Shown: positions 17,600 through 26,548 of the stretch, one piece after another
Layout: each line of letters starts with the position of its first letter
Numbering within the stretch: the stretch's first letter is position 1
Source: Arthrobacter sp. ERGS1:01
GTDB lineage: Bacteria > Actinomycetota > Actinomycetes > Actinomycetales > Micrococcaceae
Direction of reading: 5' to 3'
Length of the DNA: 64,000 nt
NCBI RefSeq assembly: GCF_001281315.1
Contig: NZ_CP012479.1
Location: forward strand, 744,001 to 808,000
Notes under the pieces: generated by a model
Seen by the model: the letters and a program-made list of their open reading frames with translations, nothing else
The model's database searches: none
What the model was told of the DNA's origin: nothing
Program-made: the position numbers and the translations under genes

Positions 17600-18558
17600 G
17601 TGCTTTCTGGACTGGTAATTGTTGACAAACCGCAGGGATGGACCAGCCACGATGTGGTTGGCCGGATGCGAAGGCTTGCGGGGACCCGAAAAGTAGGCCA
17701 TGCGGGCACGTTGGACCCCATGGCCACAGGCGTTTTGGTGGTAGGCATCAACAAGGCCACCCGCCTGCTGACCTACATTGTGGGCACCTCCAAAATCTAC
17801 GAGGCCACCATCCGCCTGGGTGCCACCACCGTTACGGACGACGCCGAGGGTGAGGTTACCCACACGGCCACCACCGAAGGCGTCGCCGAGGACGCCATCC
17901 GCGCAGGCATCGCCGCACTCACCGGACCCATCAGCCAGGTGCCCAGCAGCGTCAGCGCCATCAAGGTCAACGGGGAGCGCGCCTACGCCCGGGTCCGGTC
18001 CGGCGAGGACGTCAAGCTTGCCGCCCGACCGGTCACCATCCATTCCTTCGACGTCCACGCAATCCGCCGCGGCCGGCACGAGTCGGGCGAGGAATTCATC
18101 GACGTGGACGTCACGGTTGAATGCTCCTCCGGCACCTACATCAGGGCACTGGCCCGCGACCTCGGTGCCGGGTTGGACGTGGGCGGCCACCTGACGGCGC
18201 TGCGCCGCACCGGCGTCGGACCCTACTCCCTGGCACAGGCCCGCACCCTTGAACAGCTCGCGGAGAAGCTGGAAATCCTCGACATCGCCGACGCCGCCCG
18301 GGCCCTGATGCCCGTACGCGAACTCAGCGCCGAGGAGGCCGTGGAATTGTCCTTTGGCCGGCGAATCCCGGCCAGCGACGGACGCAGCTTCACCGCCGAA
18401 CGGCCGGCCGCCGCGTTTGCCCCGACGGAACCCTCGTGGCCCTGCTGGCCGACGCCGGCAAGTACGCCAAGCCCGTGCTGGTCTTCCCGCCGGATCCCGC
18501 ACCTGCAACCGCTACGCCAACACCGGCCGAAACCGAACCCGGGGAGCCCGGCCAATGA
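17600..18558 (+). pseudogene. truB: tRNA pseudouridine(55) synthase TruB, frameshifted
   Basis: TruB makes pseudouridine 55 in the T-loop of tRNA. From GTG at 17600 the protein is normal: GLVIVDKPQGWTSHDVVGRM, the catalytic Asp in GHAGTLDPMATGVLVVG, SSGTYIRALARDLG and ELSFGRRIP. After AAAFAP the frame goes wrong at the CCCC run 18420-18423. Adding one C restores DGTLVALLADAGKYAKPVLVFPPDP and a stop at 18556-18558 that overlaps the next start as ATGA. The restored protein would have 319 residues, a normal length. Without correction the frame continues out of register for about 180 codons and runs into the membrane-protein gene at 18959. A sequencing error is the simplest explanation; a real mutation is possible. 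Confidence 0.85.
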
Positions 18559-18962
18559 CAGTGGACGGATGGTTCATCGCGGGAACGATCCTGGGACTGG
18601 CATCGACCATCGTGTGCGTCGTTGCCGCCGTGATGAAGAAAAAACCCAACGACATCACCCTGTTGGCCCTGGCCGCCGTCGAACTTTTCATCCTCGTGTA
18701 CGCCGTTGCGTCCCTGATCCGCCTGACGGGCGGCGGGGAACACCTGGTCGGCGCGGGCTGGGAGTTCTGGGGCTACATGTTCACGGCCGCCATGCTGCCG
18801 GTCGCGGGCTTCTACTGGGCCATGATGGAGCGGACTTTCTGGTCCAACTACGTCATGAGCGCCGTCGGGGTGACCGTGGTGGTGATGCTGGCCCGCATGG
18901 CACAAATTTGGTACGGCACCACCACCGCCGTGCAACACTTACAACCTGGAATTGGACAATGA
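18555..18962 (+). CDS. Small membrane protein, four spans
   Basis: This gene encodes 135 residues starting MTVDGWFIAGTILGLASTIV. Four hydrophobic segments are visible (about 5-25, 37-55, 73-91, 98-118), separated by short loops with a KKKP turn. No domain is recognised. Its ATG overlaps the restored truB stop and its own stop overlaps the next gene's ATG (18959), so three genes are translationally linked. The correct frame of this gene also supports the idea that the truB frame was originally intact. Function unknown. Confidence 0.75.
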   Translation: MTVDGWFIAGTILGLASTIVCVVAAVMKKKPNDITLLALAAVELFILVYAVASLIRLTGGGEHLVGAGWEFWGYMFTAAMLPVAGFYWAMMERTFWSNYVMSAVGVTVVVMLARMAQIWYGTTTAVQHLQPGIGQ

Positions 18963-19396
18963 AGAACTCCTCCACCACCCCCGTCACGGACGCCCCGACC
19001 CCCGGGCGCACCACGGGAGCCGGACGGCTCCTGATCACCGTCTACGGCGTCTTCGCCATCTCCGCCACCGCGCGGGCCGGCTTCCAGATCGCCACCCAGT
19101 TCAACGAGGCCCCCGTGGCCTACCTGCTCTCCGCCTTTGCCGCCGTGGTCTACATTGTGGCCACGATCTCCCTGGCGCGCCCGGGCCGCAAGTGGGCCCT
19201 GACCGCCACCGCCGCCATCTGCGTCGAGCTGCTCGGCGTACTGGTGGTGGGCATACTCAGCGTGGCCGATTCCGCAGCCTTCCCGCACGCCACCGTCTGG
19301 AGCGGCTTCGGCAAGGGCTACGGCTACGTGCCGCTCATCCTGCCGCTGGTCGGTCTCTGGTGGCTCTACCGGCACCGTGCGGCGGCCAAGGCGTGA
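18959..19396 (+). CDS. Small membrane protein, hypothetical
   Basis: This gene encodes 145 residues. A polar, Thr/Pro-rich N-terminus of about 20 residues is followed by four hydrophobic segments (LLITVYGVFAISATARA, VAYLLSAFAAVVYIVATISLA, ALTATAAICVELLGVLVVGIL, YVPLILPLVGLWWLY) and a basic C-terminus. It starts within the stop of the preceding membrane-protein gene and ends in a GTGA overlap with the GNAT gene. No family recognised with certainty. It may act together with the preceding membrane protein, given the strict coupling. Confidence 0.75.
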   Translation: MKNSSTTPVTDAPTPGRTTGAGRLLITVYGVFAISATARAGFQIATQFNEAPVAYLLSAFAAVVYIVATISLARPGRKWALTATAAICVELLGVLVVGILSVADSAAFPHATVWSGFGKGYGYVPLILPLVGLWWLYRHRAAAKA

Positions 19397-20640
19397 ATCC
19401 GGTGCTCGAGCAGGAAACCACTGCTCCGTACCCGGTCCTCGACGACGGCCCCGTCCTCCTGCGCCGGCTCACCGACCACGACGCCGCCGCGTTCGCCGCG
19501 ATCCACCACGATCCCCTGAACGTGAAATGGACCGCCGCCGATGCCGCCATGACCCCGGAACGGGCCGCCGCCTTGATTGCCGGCCCCATCGCCGACGGGT
19601 GGCGCAACGGCGACCTGCTGCGCTTCGCGGTCGTGGAGCGTCGCGACGGTGCGGAAAACGTCGTGGGTACCCTGAGCCTGCAGGACGTGCGCCGCACGGA
19701 CCACGGCGGCGCGGCCGCCGTCGGGATCAAGATGCTGGCGTCCGGGCGCGGCCGCGGCAGCGCCACCCGGGCCGTCGAACTGGCCTGCGGCTACGCGTAC
19801 GGTGTCCTGGGCCTTGAGGTGCTGCACTGGCGCACCACGGTGGGAAACACCGCCAGCCGTGCACTGGCCGAACGGTGTGGCTTCGCCCTGGCCGCCGAAA
19901 TCCCCGGCTTCGGCCAGGTGGACGGGCGCATCACCGACGGCTGGATGTTCAGCCAAGGTGTTGCATCGTGGCAGGCCCGCGGTGACTCCGCCTATCCGGA
20001 GGCAGTGAGTGCGGACGCCGCGGCCGTGGCCCCGGCAGCGGCGGAAACGCTCGACATTGAAGCCGTGGTGCCGCGGCTCAGCGACGGCGACGTGGTGCTG
20101 CGCGCACTGTGCCATGCCGACGCCGAACAGCTGGTGCTCAACTGCGTCAACGAGGACGCCGTCCGCTGGACCACCGTGCCGCTCGGCTACACACGGGAGC
20201 ACGCCGACTACTTCATCAACACCCTCACGGTGGACGGCTGGCGCAATCGCGAAGTCCTGACCTTTGCCGTGGCGGATTCCTCCACGGACACCCTGCTGGG
20301 CACGGTGGATTTGCAGTGCAAGCACCCGGGGGCTGCCTCCATCGGCATCAACTTCGGCACCCATGCCAGGGGCACGGGAGCCGCGGAGAAGGCCGTGCGG
20401 CTCGTGGCCGACTACGCGTTCAACGAACTGAACCTCAGCTTCCTGCACTGGCACGCGCTGGCGCCGAACTGGGGGAGCCGGAAGCTCGCATGGAAACTTG
20501 GCTTCACCTTCCACGGCGAAATCCGCGGCGACTACAACGACCGCGGCACGCCGGCCGACCGGTGGATCTTGTCGCTGGCCGCCGGTGACGCACGTACTCC
20601 GCAGGGACCCTGGACCGGTCCCGCCCCGCTGAAGCGGTAA
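19393..20640 (+). CDS. Tandem GNAT-domain acetyltransferase-like protein
   Basis: A 415-residue protein with two GNAT-type domains in series. The first (about 15-190) has VLLRRLTDHDAAAFAAIHHD, the acetyl-CoA loop GRGRGSATRAVELACGYAYG and the end block VGNTASRALAERCGF. The second (about 220-395) has VVLRALCHADAEQLVLNCV, HARGTGAAEKAVRLVADYAF and NWGSRKLAWKLGF. Both resemble the RimJ/RimL branch, which acetylates protein N-termini or small molecules. Start GTG at 19393 overlaps the previous stop. A 30-residue Ala-rich linker joins the domains. Substrate unknown. Confidence 0.85.
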   Translation: MNPVLEQETTAPYPVLDDGPVLLRRLTDHDAAAFAAIHHDPLNVKWTAADAAMTPERAAALIAGPIADGWRNGDLLRFAVVERRDGAENVVGTLSLQDVRRTDHGGAAAVGIKMLASGRGRGSATRAVELACGYAYGVLGLEVLHWRTTVGNTASRALAERCGFALAAEIPGFGQVDGRITDGWMFSQGVASWQARGDSAYPEAVSADAAAVAPAAAETLDIEAVVPRLSDGDVVLRALCHADAEQLVLNCVNEDAVRWTTVPLGYTREHADYFINTLTVDGWRNREVLTFAVADSSTDTLLGTVDLQCKHPGAASIGINFGTHARGTGAAEKAVRLVADYAFNELNLSFLHWHALAPNWGSRKLAWKLGFTFHGEIRGDYNDRGTPADRWILSLAAGDARTPQGPWTGPAPLKR

Positions 20641-20696
20641 CCTTGGAAAAGTCCTTTCACAGGCATCGTGCACGTACGGATTGGTGAGGTAAAGCA

Positions 20697-21674
20697 GTGC
20701 ACATTTGGAGCTCCTTGGACCAGGTTCCCGCCGAGTTTGGCCCCTGCGTGGTCACCCTGGGAAACTTCGACGGGATGCACCGCGGGCACCAGGAGGTCCT
20801 GGGTCAGGTCCGCGTCGAGGCCGGCCGCCGCGGGGCCCTGGCCGTGGCGTTGACCTTCGACCCGCACCCGGCCTTCGTGCACCGTCCCGAGTCGGCGCCC
20901 GGCCAGATCATGGGCCTGGCCGACAAGCTGGCCGTCATGGAAAAGCTTGGCCTGGACGGTGTCCTGGTGGTGCCCTACACCCTGGAGTTTGCACAGCAGA
21001 CGCCGGAGGAGTTTGTCCGCAACGTCTTTGTCGACACCCTGCACGCCTGCACCGTCGTGGTGGGCCACGACGTCAGGTTTGGCAAGGGCAACACGGGGGA
21101 CCTGGCCACCATGGTGGAGCTCGGCACCACGCTAGGGTTCGACGTCGTCGTGGTTGACGACGAGGGCCACGACCGCCGCTGGTCCTCCACCTGGGTGCGT
21201 GAGGCCCTCACCAGCGGCGACGTCGACACGGCCGCCCAGGTCTTGGGCCGCTGGCACAGCATGAGCGGGGAAGTGGTGCACGGCGCCGCCCGCGGCCGCG
21301 ACCTCGGATTCCCCACCGCGAACCTCTCGCCCGACGCGTGCGGGATCATCCCGGCCGACGGGATCTACGCCGGCTGGCTCACCGACGACCACGGCCACCG
21401 CTGGCCCTCGGCGATCTCCGTCGGATCCAACCCCACCTTTGTCGGCGTGAGCCGGCAGGTGGAGGCCTTCGTGATCGATCGTCCCGAGGAACCCGTTGAG
21501 GCCTTCGACCTCTACGGCCAGCATGTGGTGGTGGAATTCGTCAAGAGGCTTCGCGGCATGGTGGCCTACACGGGGCCCGAGGCGTTGATCGAGCAGATGC
21601 ACTGCGACGTGGACGAAAGCCGCGAAATTTTGCAGCAACCGCCGGTGAGGCCTGCGTCACCCGCTTCGACTTAA
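20697..21674 (+). CDS. ribF: Bifunctional riboflavin kinase/FAD synthetase
   Basis: This is 325 residues from GTG at 20697. The N-terminal FMN adenylyltransferase domain (about 1-190) carries VVTLGNFDGMHRGHQ, FDPHPAFVH and GHDVRFGKGNTGD. The C-terminal riboflavin kinase domain contains GRDLGFPTANLS, DGIYAGWL and SVGSNPTF. The enzyme turns riboflavin into FMN and then FAD in the cytoplasm. GAGG lies nine bases before the start. The position between truB and rpsO is conserved in actinobacteria. No FMN riboswitch is seen in the short 56-bp upstream gap. Confidence 0.97.
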   Translation: MHIWSSLDQVPAEFGPCVVTLGNFDGMHRGHQEVLGQVRVEAGRRGALAVALTFDPHPAFVHRPESAPGQIMGLADKLAVMEKLGLDGVLVVPYTLEFAQQTPEEFVRNVFVDTLHACTVVVGHDVRFGKGNTGDLATMVELGTTLGFDVVVVDDEGHDRRWSSTWVREALTSGDVDTAAQVLGRWHSMSGEVVHGAARGRDLGFPTANLSPDACGIIPADGIYAGWLTDDHGHRWPSAISVGSNPTFVGVSRQVEAFVIDRPEEPVEAFDLYGQHVVVEFVKRLRGMVAYTGPEALIEQMHCDVDESREILQQPPVRPASPAST

Positions 21675-21801
21675 CGCTCCCTTCTGCCGTAAACTTGGGG
21701 ATTGAGTCCGGCTGCAGTCCGTGGTGGCTGGATTCCGCCGTGTTTGGGGTAACCCCCGCCCATGGTGACACCACGTTCACGGCACATACAAGGAGTTACT
21801 T

Positions 21802-22071
21802 GTGGCACTTGAAGCCGCTGTAAAGCAAGAAATCATGCAGGCATTTGCAACCAGCGAAGGTGACACTGGTTCGCCTGAGGTTCAGATCGCGATGCTCTCA
21901 CGACGCATCTCGGACCTGACCGAGCACCTGAAGATGCACAAGCACGACCACCACACCCGCCGCGGCCTCATGGGCCTGGTTGGTCGCCGTCGTCGCCTGC
22001 TTGGCTACCTCAAGGACACCGACATTGCACGCTACCGTACGCTCATCGAGCGCCTCGGCCTGCGTCGCTAG
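21802..22071 (+). CDS. rpsO: 30S ribosomal protein S15
   Basis: This gene encodes 89 residues, the standard length for S15, which binds the central domain of 16S rRNA. Family motifs [36 protein letters not shown] and the C-terminal [18 protein letters not shown] are intact. Start is GTG at 21802 with AAGGAG six bases upstream. The 127-bp leader (21675-21801) holds a possible hairpin (GAGTCC near 21704 with GGATTC near 21729) and could be the site of autoregulation known for S15 in several bacteria; that is inference. Confidence 0.98.
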   Translation: MALEAAVKQEIMQAFATSEGDTGSPEVQIAMLSRRISDLTEHLKMHKHDHHTRRGLMGLVGRRRRLLGYLKDTDIARYRTLIERLGLRR

Positions 22072-22081
22072 CAACTGGCGT

Positions 22082-22118
22082 AAGGCGGCCTTTCCCGTAT
22101 GAGGGGAGGGCCGCCTTT
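22082..22118 (+). terminator. Terminator after rpsO
   Basis: AAGGCGGCC pairs with GGCCGCCTT around a C/G-rich partly paired loop, 10 bp after the rpsO stop and followed by TTCACAG. Between here and pnp (252 bp) lies another hairpin (GGGAAG..AAGCG / CGCTTCCC near 22211-22235), perhaps part of a pnp leader. Confidence 0.7.
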
Positions 22119-22370
22119 CACAGTGTTGGCCGTATTCGCGGTCCGCACGAAACTTACGCAAGGAAACCAACCGGACGCCGCGCATTCGCGGTCCTCGGTA
22201 GTGGCCTCCGGGAAGAAGCGCTTTGACGCTTCCCGCCCGTGGGCCTCGATCGAAGACCGGGTGTTGTACAGCCCTCCACAGCTTGACTCGGTGGAGTGTC
22301 TGGGATGGTGCCGGAAGGTTTCTGGGCGAAAGTGTTAACAACACCTACACAGAAATGGAGGTGACTCTCT

Positions 22371-24608
22371 ATGGAGGGTCCCGAGATTCAGTACGCAGAA
22401 GCCGTCATTGACAACGGCCGCTACGGCAAGCGCGTCATCCGCTTTGAAACCGGACGCCTTGCCCAGCAGGCAGCCGGCGCCGCGATGGTCTACATCGACG
22501 AAGACACCGCGCTGCTGTCCGCCACCACGGCCGGCAAGCACCCGCGTGAAGGCTTCGACTTCTTCCCGCTGACCGTTGATGTGGAAGAGCGCATGTACGC
22601 CGCCGGCCGCATCCCGGGCAGCTTCTTCCGCCGCGAAGGCCGCCCGTCGACGGAAGCCATCCTGGCGTGCCGCCTCATGGACCGCCCGCTGCGCCCCGCC
22701 TTCGTGAAGGGCCTGCGCAACGAAGTGCAGATCGTTGTCACGGTTCTGGCAATCAACCCCGACGTCCTGTACGACGTGGTGGCCATCAACGCCTCCTCCA
22801 TGTCCACGCAGCTCTCCGGCCTGCCGTTCTCCGGCCCCATCGGTGGCGTTCGCGTTGCCCTGGTCGACGACGGCAAGGGTCCTCAGTGGATCGCCTTCCC
22901 GAAGCACTCCGAACTGGAAAACGCCGTGTTCAACATGGTGGTTGCCGGCCGCATTGCCGGTGACGACGTCGCCATCATGATGGTCGAAGCTGAAGCCACG
23001 GACAACTCCTGGAACCTCATCAAGGAACAGGGCCACCAGGCCCCCACCGAAGAGGTTGTCGCCGAGGGTCTGGAAGCGGCCAAGCCGTTCATCAAGGCCC
23101 TGTGCGAGGCCCAGGCCGACCTGGCCTCCCGCGCCGCCAAGCCCACGGTCGAATTCCCCGTATTCCTGGACTACGAGGATGACGCATTCGAGGCCGTCAA
23201 CGCAGCAGCAGCCACCAAGCTCGCCGCAGTGTTCTCGATCGCCGACAAGCAGGAGCGCGACGCCGCTTCGGATGCCTTGAAGGACGAGACGATCGCCGCC
23301 TTGGCAGCCGGCTTTGAGGGCCGCGAGAAGGAGCTGTCCGCAGCATTCCGCTCGGTCACCAAGCAGGTCATCCGCCAGCGCATCCTCACCGAGCAGATCC
23401 GCATCGACGGCCGTGGCCTGACGGACATCCGCCAGCTCACCGCCGAGGTCGAGGTCCTGCCGCGCGTTCACGGTTCGGCCATCTTCGAACGCGGCGAGAC
23501 CCAGATCATGGGTGTCACCACGCTGAACATGCTCAAGATGGAACAGCAGATCGACTCGTTGAGCCCGGTAACGCGCAAGCGCTACATGCACAACTACAAC
23601 TTCCCGCCGTACTCCACCGGTGAGACCGGCCGCGTGGGCTCGCCCAAGCGCCGCGAAATCGGCCACGGTGCCCTTGCAGAGCGCGCCCTGGTGCCGGTTC
23701 TGCCGTCGCGCGAGGAATTCCCCTACGCCATCCGCCAGGTATCCGAGGCACTGAGCTCCAACGGCTCAACGTCCATGGGTTCCGTTTGCGCATCGACCCT
23801 GTCGCTGCTCAACGCCGGTGTCCCGTTGAAGGCACCCGTTGCCGGTATCGCCATGGGCCTGGTCTCCGACCAGGTTGACGGCCAGACCCGCTACGCCGCG
23901 CTGACCGACATCCTCGGCGCCGAAGATGCCTTCGGCGACATGGACTTCAAGGTTGCCGGTACCTCCGAGTTCGTCACGGCCATCCAGCTGGACACGAAGC
24001 TCGACGGCATCCCGGCCTCCGTCCTGGCCGCCGCCCTGAAGCAGGCCCGCGAAGCCCGCCTGCACATCCTGAGCGTCCTGAACGCCGCCATCGACGTGCC
24101 GGACGAGCTCTCCGAGTTCGCGCCCCGCGTCATCGCGGTCAAGATCCCCGTTGACAAGATCGGCGAGGTCATTGGGCCGAAGGGCAAGATGATCAACCAG
24201 ATCCAGGAAGACACCGGCGCCGACATCTCCATTGAAGATGACGGAACCGTGTACATCGGTGCAACGAACGGACCGTCTGCCGACGCCGCTCGTTCAGCGA
24301 TCAACGCCATCGCGAACCCGCAGGTTCCGGAAATCGGTGAGCGTTACCTGGGAACCGTTGTCAAGACCACCACGTTTGGCGCGTTCATTTCGCTCACGCC
24401 CGGCAAGGATGGCCTGCTGCACATCTCGGAGCTGCGCAAGCTCTCCGGTGGCAAGCGTGTTGACAACGTTGACGACGTCGTATCCGTCGGCCAGAAGATC
24501 CAGGTGGAAATCACCAAGATCGATGACCGCGGCAAGCTGTCTCTCTCGCCCGTCGTTGCCGACGAAGAGAACGCTGAAGAAGCGGTTGCCGAAGGCGCTG
24601 CTGAGTAA
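22371..24608 (+). CDS. pnp: Polyribonucleotide nucleotidyltransferase (PNPase)
   Basis: This gene encodes 745 residues. Two RNase PH-like cores (about 20-240 and 335-560) flank an alpha-helical domain; the active second core includes [24 protein letters not shown] and [21 protein letters not shown] domain (about 595-640, with the [11 protein letters not shown] loop) and an S1 domain (about 655-725, [17 protein letters not shown]) follow. PNPase degrades RNA 3' to 5' using phosphate. The acidic, Ala-rich tail is short. GGAGG lies eight bases before the ATG. The M16 peptidase gene begins 3 bp after the stop, so they are cotranscribed. Confidence 0.98.
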   Translation: MEGPEIQYAEAVIDNGRYGKRVIRFETGRLAQQAAGAAMVYIDEDTALLSATTAGKHPREGFDFFPLTVDVEERMYAAGRIPGSFFRREGRPSTEAILACRLMDRPLRPAFVKGLRNEVQIVVTVLAINPDVLYDVVAINASSMSTQLSGLPFSGPIGGVRVALVDDGKGPQWIAFPKHSELENAVFNMVVAGRIAGDDVAIMMVEAEATDNSWNLIKEQGHQAPTEEVVAEGLEAAKPFIKALCEAQADLASRAAKPTVEFPVFLDYEDDAFEAVNAAAATKLAAVFSIADKQERDAASDALKDETIAALAAGFEGREKELSAAFRSVTKQVIRQRILTEQIRIDGRGLTDIRQLTAEVEVLPRVHGSAIFERGETQIMGVTTLNMLKMEQQIDSLSPVTRKRYMHNYNFPPYSTGETGRVGSPKRREIGHGALAERALVPVLPSREEFPYAIRQVSEALSSNGSTSMGSVCASTLSLLNAGVPLKAPVAGIAMGLVSDQVDGQTRYAALTDILGAEDAFGDMDFKVAGTSEFVTAIQLDTKLDGIPASVLAAALKQAREARLHILSVLNAAIDVPDELSEFAPRVIAVKIPVDKIGEVIGPKGKMINQIQEDTGADISIEDDGTVYIGATNGPSADAARSAINAIANPQVPEIGERYLGTVVKTTTFGAFISLTPGKDGLLHISELRKLSGGKRVDNVDDVVSVGQKIQVEITKIDDRGKLSLSPVVADEENAEEAVAEGAAE

Positions 24609-24611
24609 TTC

Positions 24612-25970
24612 ATGGCTATAACCATTTTGCCGCTGACCTCCGCTGCCGACGGACTGGCCGACGCCGATTCCTCACTCATCTCGGGCAAGGCCGGGGGCGC
24701 CGCAGTGCGCCGTTCGGTCCTGCCCGGGGGAGTGCGGGTCCTGACCGAGTCCATGCCGGGGCAGCGAAGCGCGACAATTGGTTTTTGGGTCGGTGTTGGC
24801 TCTCGGGATGAATCCGAGGGCCAACACGGCTCGACCCACTTCCTCGAACACCTGCTGTTCAAGGGCACCCGGCGCCGCACCGCGCTGGAAATCGCATCCT
24901 CCTTTGACGAGGTGGGCGGCGAATCCAACGCGGCGACGGCGAAGGAAAGCACCTGCTACTACGCACGCGTGCTGGATACCGACCTGCCCATGGCCATCGA
25001 CGTCATCGCCGACATGGTCACCTCCGCCGTGCTTGATCCGGCCGAGCTGGAGCAGGAACGCGACGTCATCCTGGAGGAAATCGCCATGGACGGCGACGAC
25101 CCCACCGACGTCGCCCACGAACATTTTGTGGCCGCCGTCCTCGGTGACCACCCCCTGGGGCGTCCCATCGGCGGAACGCCGGAGGCCATCAAGGCCGTGC
25201 CGCGCGAATCCGTCTGGGCGCACTACCAAAAGCACTACCGCCCCGAAACCCTTGTCATTACGGCCGCGGGCGGACTTGACCACGACACCGTGTGCGGGCA
25301 GGTCCTTGACGCGTTGCGCACCGCCGGCTGGTCCCTGGACGACGGTGTCGCACCGGTGGCGCGCCGCGACTCGGCCCCCGTGTCCATCACCGGAACCGCC
25401 GGGCTGCACGTGATCAACCGCAAGGTCGAACAAGCCAACATCATCCTGGGCTGCCCGTCCCTGACGGCCACCGACAGCCGCCGCTACGTGATGAGCGTGC
25501 TGAACTCCGTCCTGGGCGGGGGCATGTCCTCACGCCTGTTCCAGGAGATCCGCGAAAAACGCGGCCTCGTCTACTCCACGTACTCCTTCGCGTCTTCCTA
25601 TGCGGATGCGGGCTACTTTGGCATGTACGCCGGCTGCTCCCCGCAAAAGGTGGGCCAGGTCATCGGCCTGCTGACCGCCGAGCTGGAGAAACTGGCCGAG
25701 CACGGCATCACCGAGGCCGAACTGGCCAAATCCCTGGGACAGATGTCCGGCGGCATTGTCCTGGCCCTGGAGGACACCGGCTCCCGGATGTCCCGCCTGG
25801 GCCGCTCGGAACTGGTGTCGGGCGAATTCCTGGACATCGACGAGACCCTGAGCCGCATCCGCGCGGTCACGGTGGAGCAGGTACAGGAACTGGCCCGCGA
25901 ACTGGCCGCAGCGCCCCGCACCATCACCGTCGTCGGCCCCTTCGAGGAAACCGAGACCTTCGGTCTGTAG
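24612..25970 (+). CDS. M16 family zinc metallopeptidase
   Basis: A 452-residue pitrilysin/processing-peptidase-type enzyme. The inverted zinc motif HFLEH is at residues 76-80 and the third zinc ligand is likely the Glu in LEQERDVILEEI (about 148-159). The second half has the structural GL-rich region SSRLFQEIREKRGLVYS. The first 30 residues are variable. Bacterial members of this type usually work on peptides in the cytoplasm; substrate unknown. It directly follows pnp (3-bp gap), an arrangement common in actinobacteria and firmicutes. The 302-bp region after the stop contains palindromic repeat C and a shared terminator, and no gene. Confidence 0.92.
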   Translation: MAITILPLTSAADGLADADSSLISGKAGGAAVRRSVLPGGVRVLTESMPGQRSATIGFWVGVGSRDESEGQHGSTHFLEHLLFKGTRRRTALEIASSFDEVGGESNAATAKESTCYYARVLDTDLPMAIDVIADMVTSAVLDPAELEQERDVILEEIAMDGDDPTDVAHEHFVAAVLGDHPLGRPIGGTPEAIKAVPRESVWAHYQKHYRPETLVITAAGGLDHDTVCGQVLDALRTAGWSLDDGVAPVARRDSAPVSITGTAGLHVINRKVEQANIILGCPSLTATDSRRYVMSVLNSVLGGGMSSRLFQEIREKRGLVYSTYSFASSYADAGYFGMYAGCSPQKVGQVIGLLTAELEKLAEHGITEAELAKSLGQMSGGIVLALEDTGSRMSRLGRSELVSGEFLDIDETLSRIRAVTVEQVQELARELAAAPRTITVVGPFEETETFGL

Positions 25971-25990
25971 CGGTTCGGCGCCCGGTGGTC

Positions 25991-26092
25991 GGCGACGGGC
26001 CGGCATTTTTCCGGCGACTATCCGACGCCACGGCCGCGGGCGGCCTTAGGCATCTCCTTTACGTCGCCTACAAAAAACGCCGGCCCGCCGCC
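25991..26092 (+). repeat. Palindromic intergenic repeat, copy C
   Basis: About 102 bp. GGCGACGGGCCGGCATTTTT at the left pairs, with bulges, with AAAAAACGCCGGCCCGCCGCC-type sequence at the right. It shares the CGGCCGCGGGCGGCCTTAGG core and the CGCCTAC block with copies A and B. It lies 20 bp after the M16 peptidase gene. Confidence 0.7.
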
Positions 26093-26203
26093 TTGTGCCG
26101 GGCTTCGCGTGCGCGACTTGCATCGTTGTGCGCAGAACCCGGGTTCGGTTTTGCGCCGGTCCTTTCATGCGCACGATTCGCCGTGAATCCTGCGTGGAAT
26201 TGT

Positions 26204-26246
26204 CCCTGAACTCGGCGCCACTGTGAAAGTGGCGCCGAGTTCAGGG
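26204..26246. terminator. Bidirectional hairpin between M16 and moaD
   Basis: Perfect 19-bp stem CCCTGAACTCGGCGCCACT with a GTGAA loop, between convergent genes. A third partial copy of the arm (AAACTCGGCGC) follows at 26248-26258. Confidence 0.75.
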
Positions 26247-26272
26247 CAAACTCGGCGCAGAAGTCGCGGTTC

Positions 26273-26545
26273 CTACCCGCCGGCGAACGGCGGAAGGACG
26301 TCGACGACGTCGTCCGGCGCCAGCGCGGCACCCAAATCACGGGCGGCAACCTCGTTGATGAGGAAACTGCACCGCGTGAGCAACTCGGACAGCGGGGGAG
26401 TGCTCGATGAGGCGGACGCCGGGAACGAATCCGCCAGCAGACCGGACAGCTCCGCCAAGGTGAACACCGCCGTGGCACCCAAATCCAGCTGCTGCTCCTC
26501 AACGCCCGTGGCGGCGGCGGCCGCTGCAAAGAACCGTACCTTCAT
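26273..26545 (-). CDS. moaD: Molybdopterin synthase small subunit MoaD
   Basis: This is a 90-residue ubiquitin-like sulfur carrier. It ends in the required Gly-Gly (DDVVDVLPPFAGG), which is adenylated and thiocarboxylated before sulfur transfer to precursor Z. The N-terminus MKVRFFAAAAAATGVEEQ is typical. It works with MoaE, encoded at 31741. It lies 3 bp downstream of moaA on the minus strand, so the two form one transcript. No MoeB-type activating enzyme is in the window. Confidence 0.93.
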   Translation of the reverse strand: MKVRFFAAAAAATGVEEQQLDLGATAVFTLAELSGLLADSFPASASSSTPPLSELLTRCSFLINEVAARDLGAALAPDDVVDVLPPFAGG

Positions 26546-26548
26546 CCC

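Noticed and set aside
17600..19396. A 598-residue TruB-membrane protein fusion
   Set aside because: Created by the one-base shift in truB; the middle part is an out-of-frame Arg/Gly/His-rich stretch.
22099..22338. 79-codon frame between rpsO and pnp
   Set aside because: Starts inside the rpsO terminator, no codon bias, no ribosome site.
22335..23666. 443-codon minus-strand open frame opposite pnp
   Set aside because: Antisense shadow composition; pnp is certain on the plus strand.
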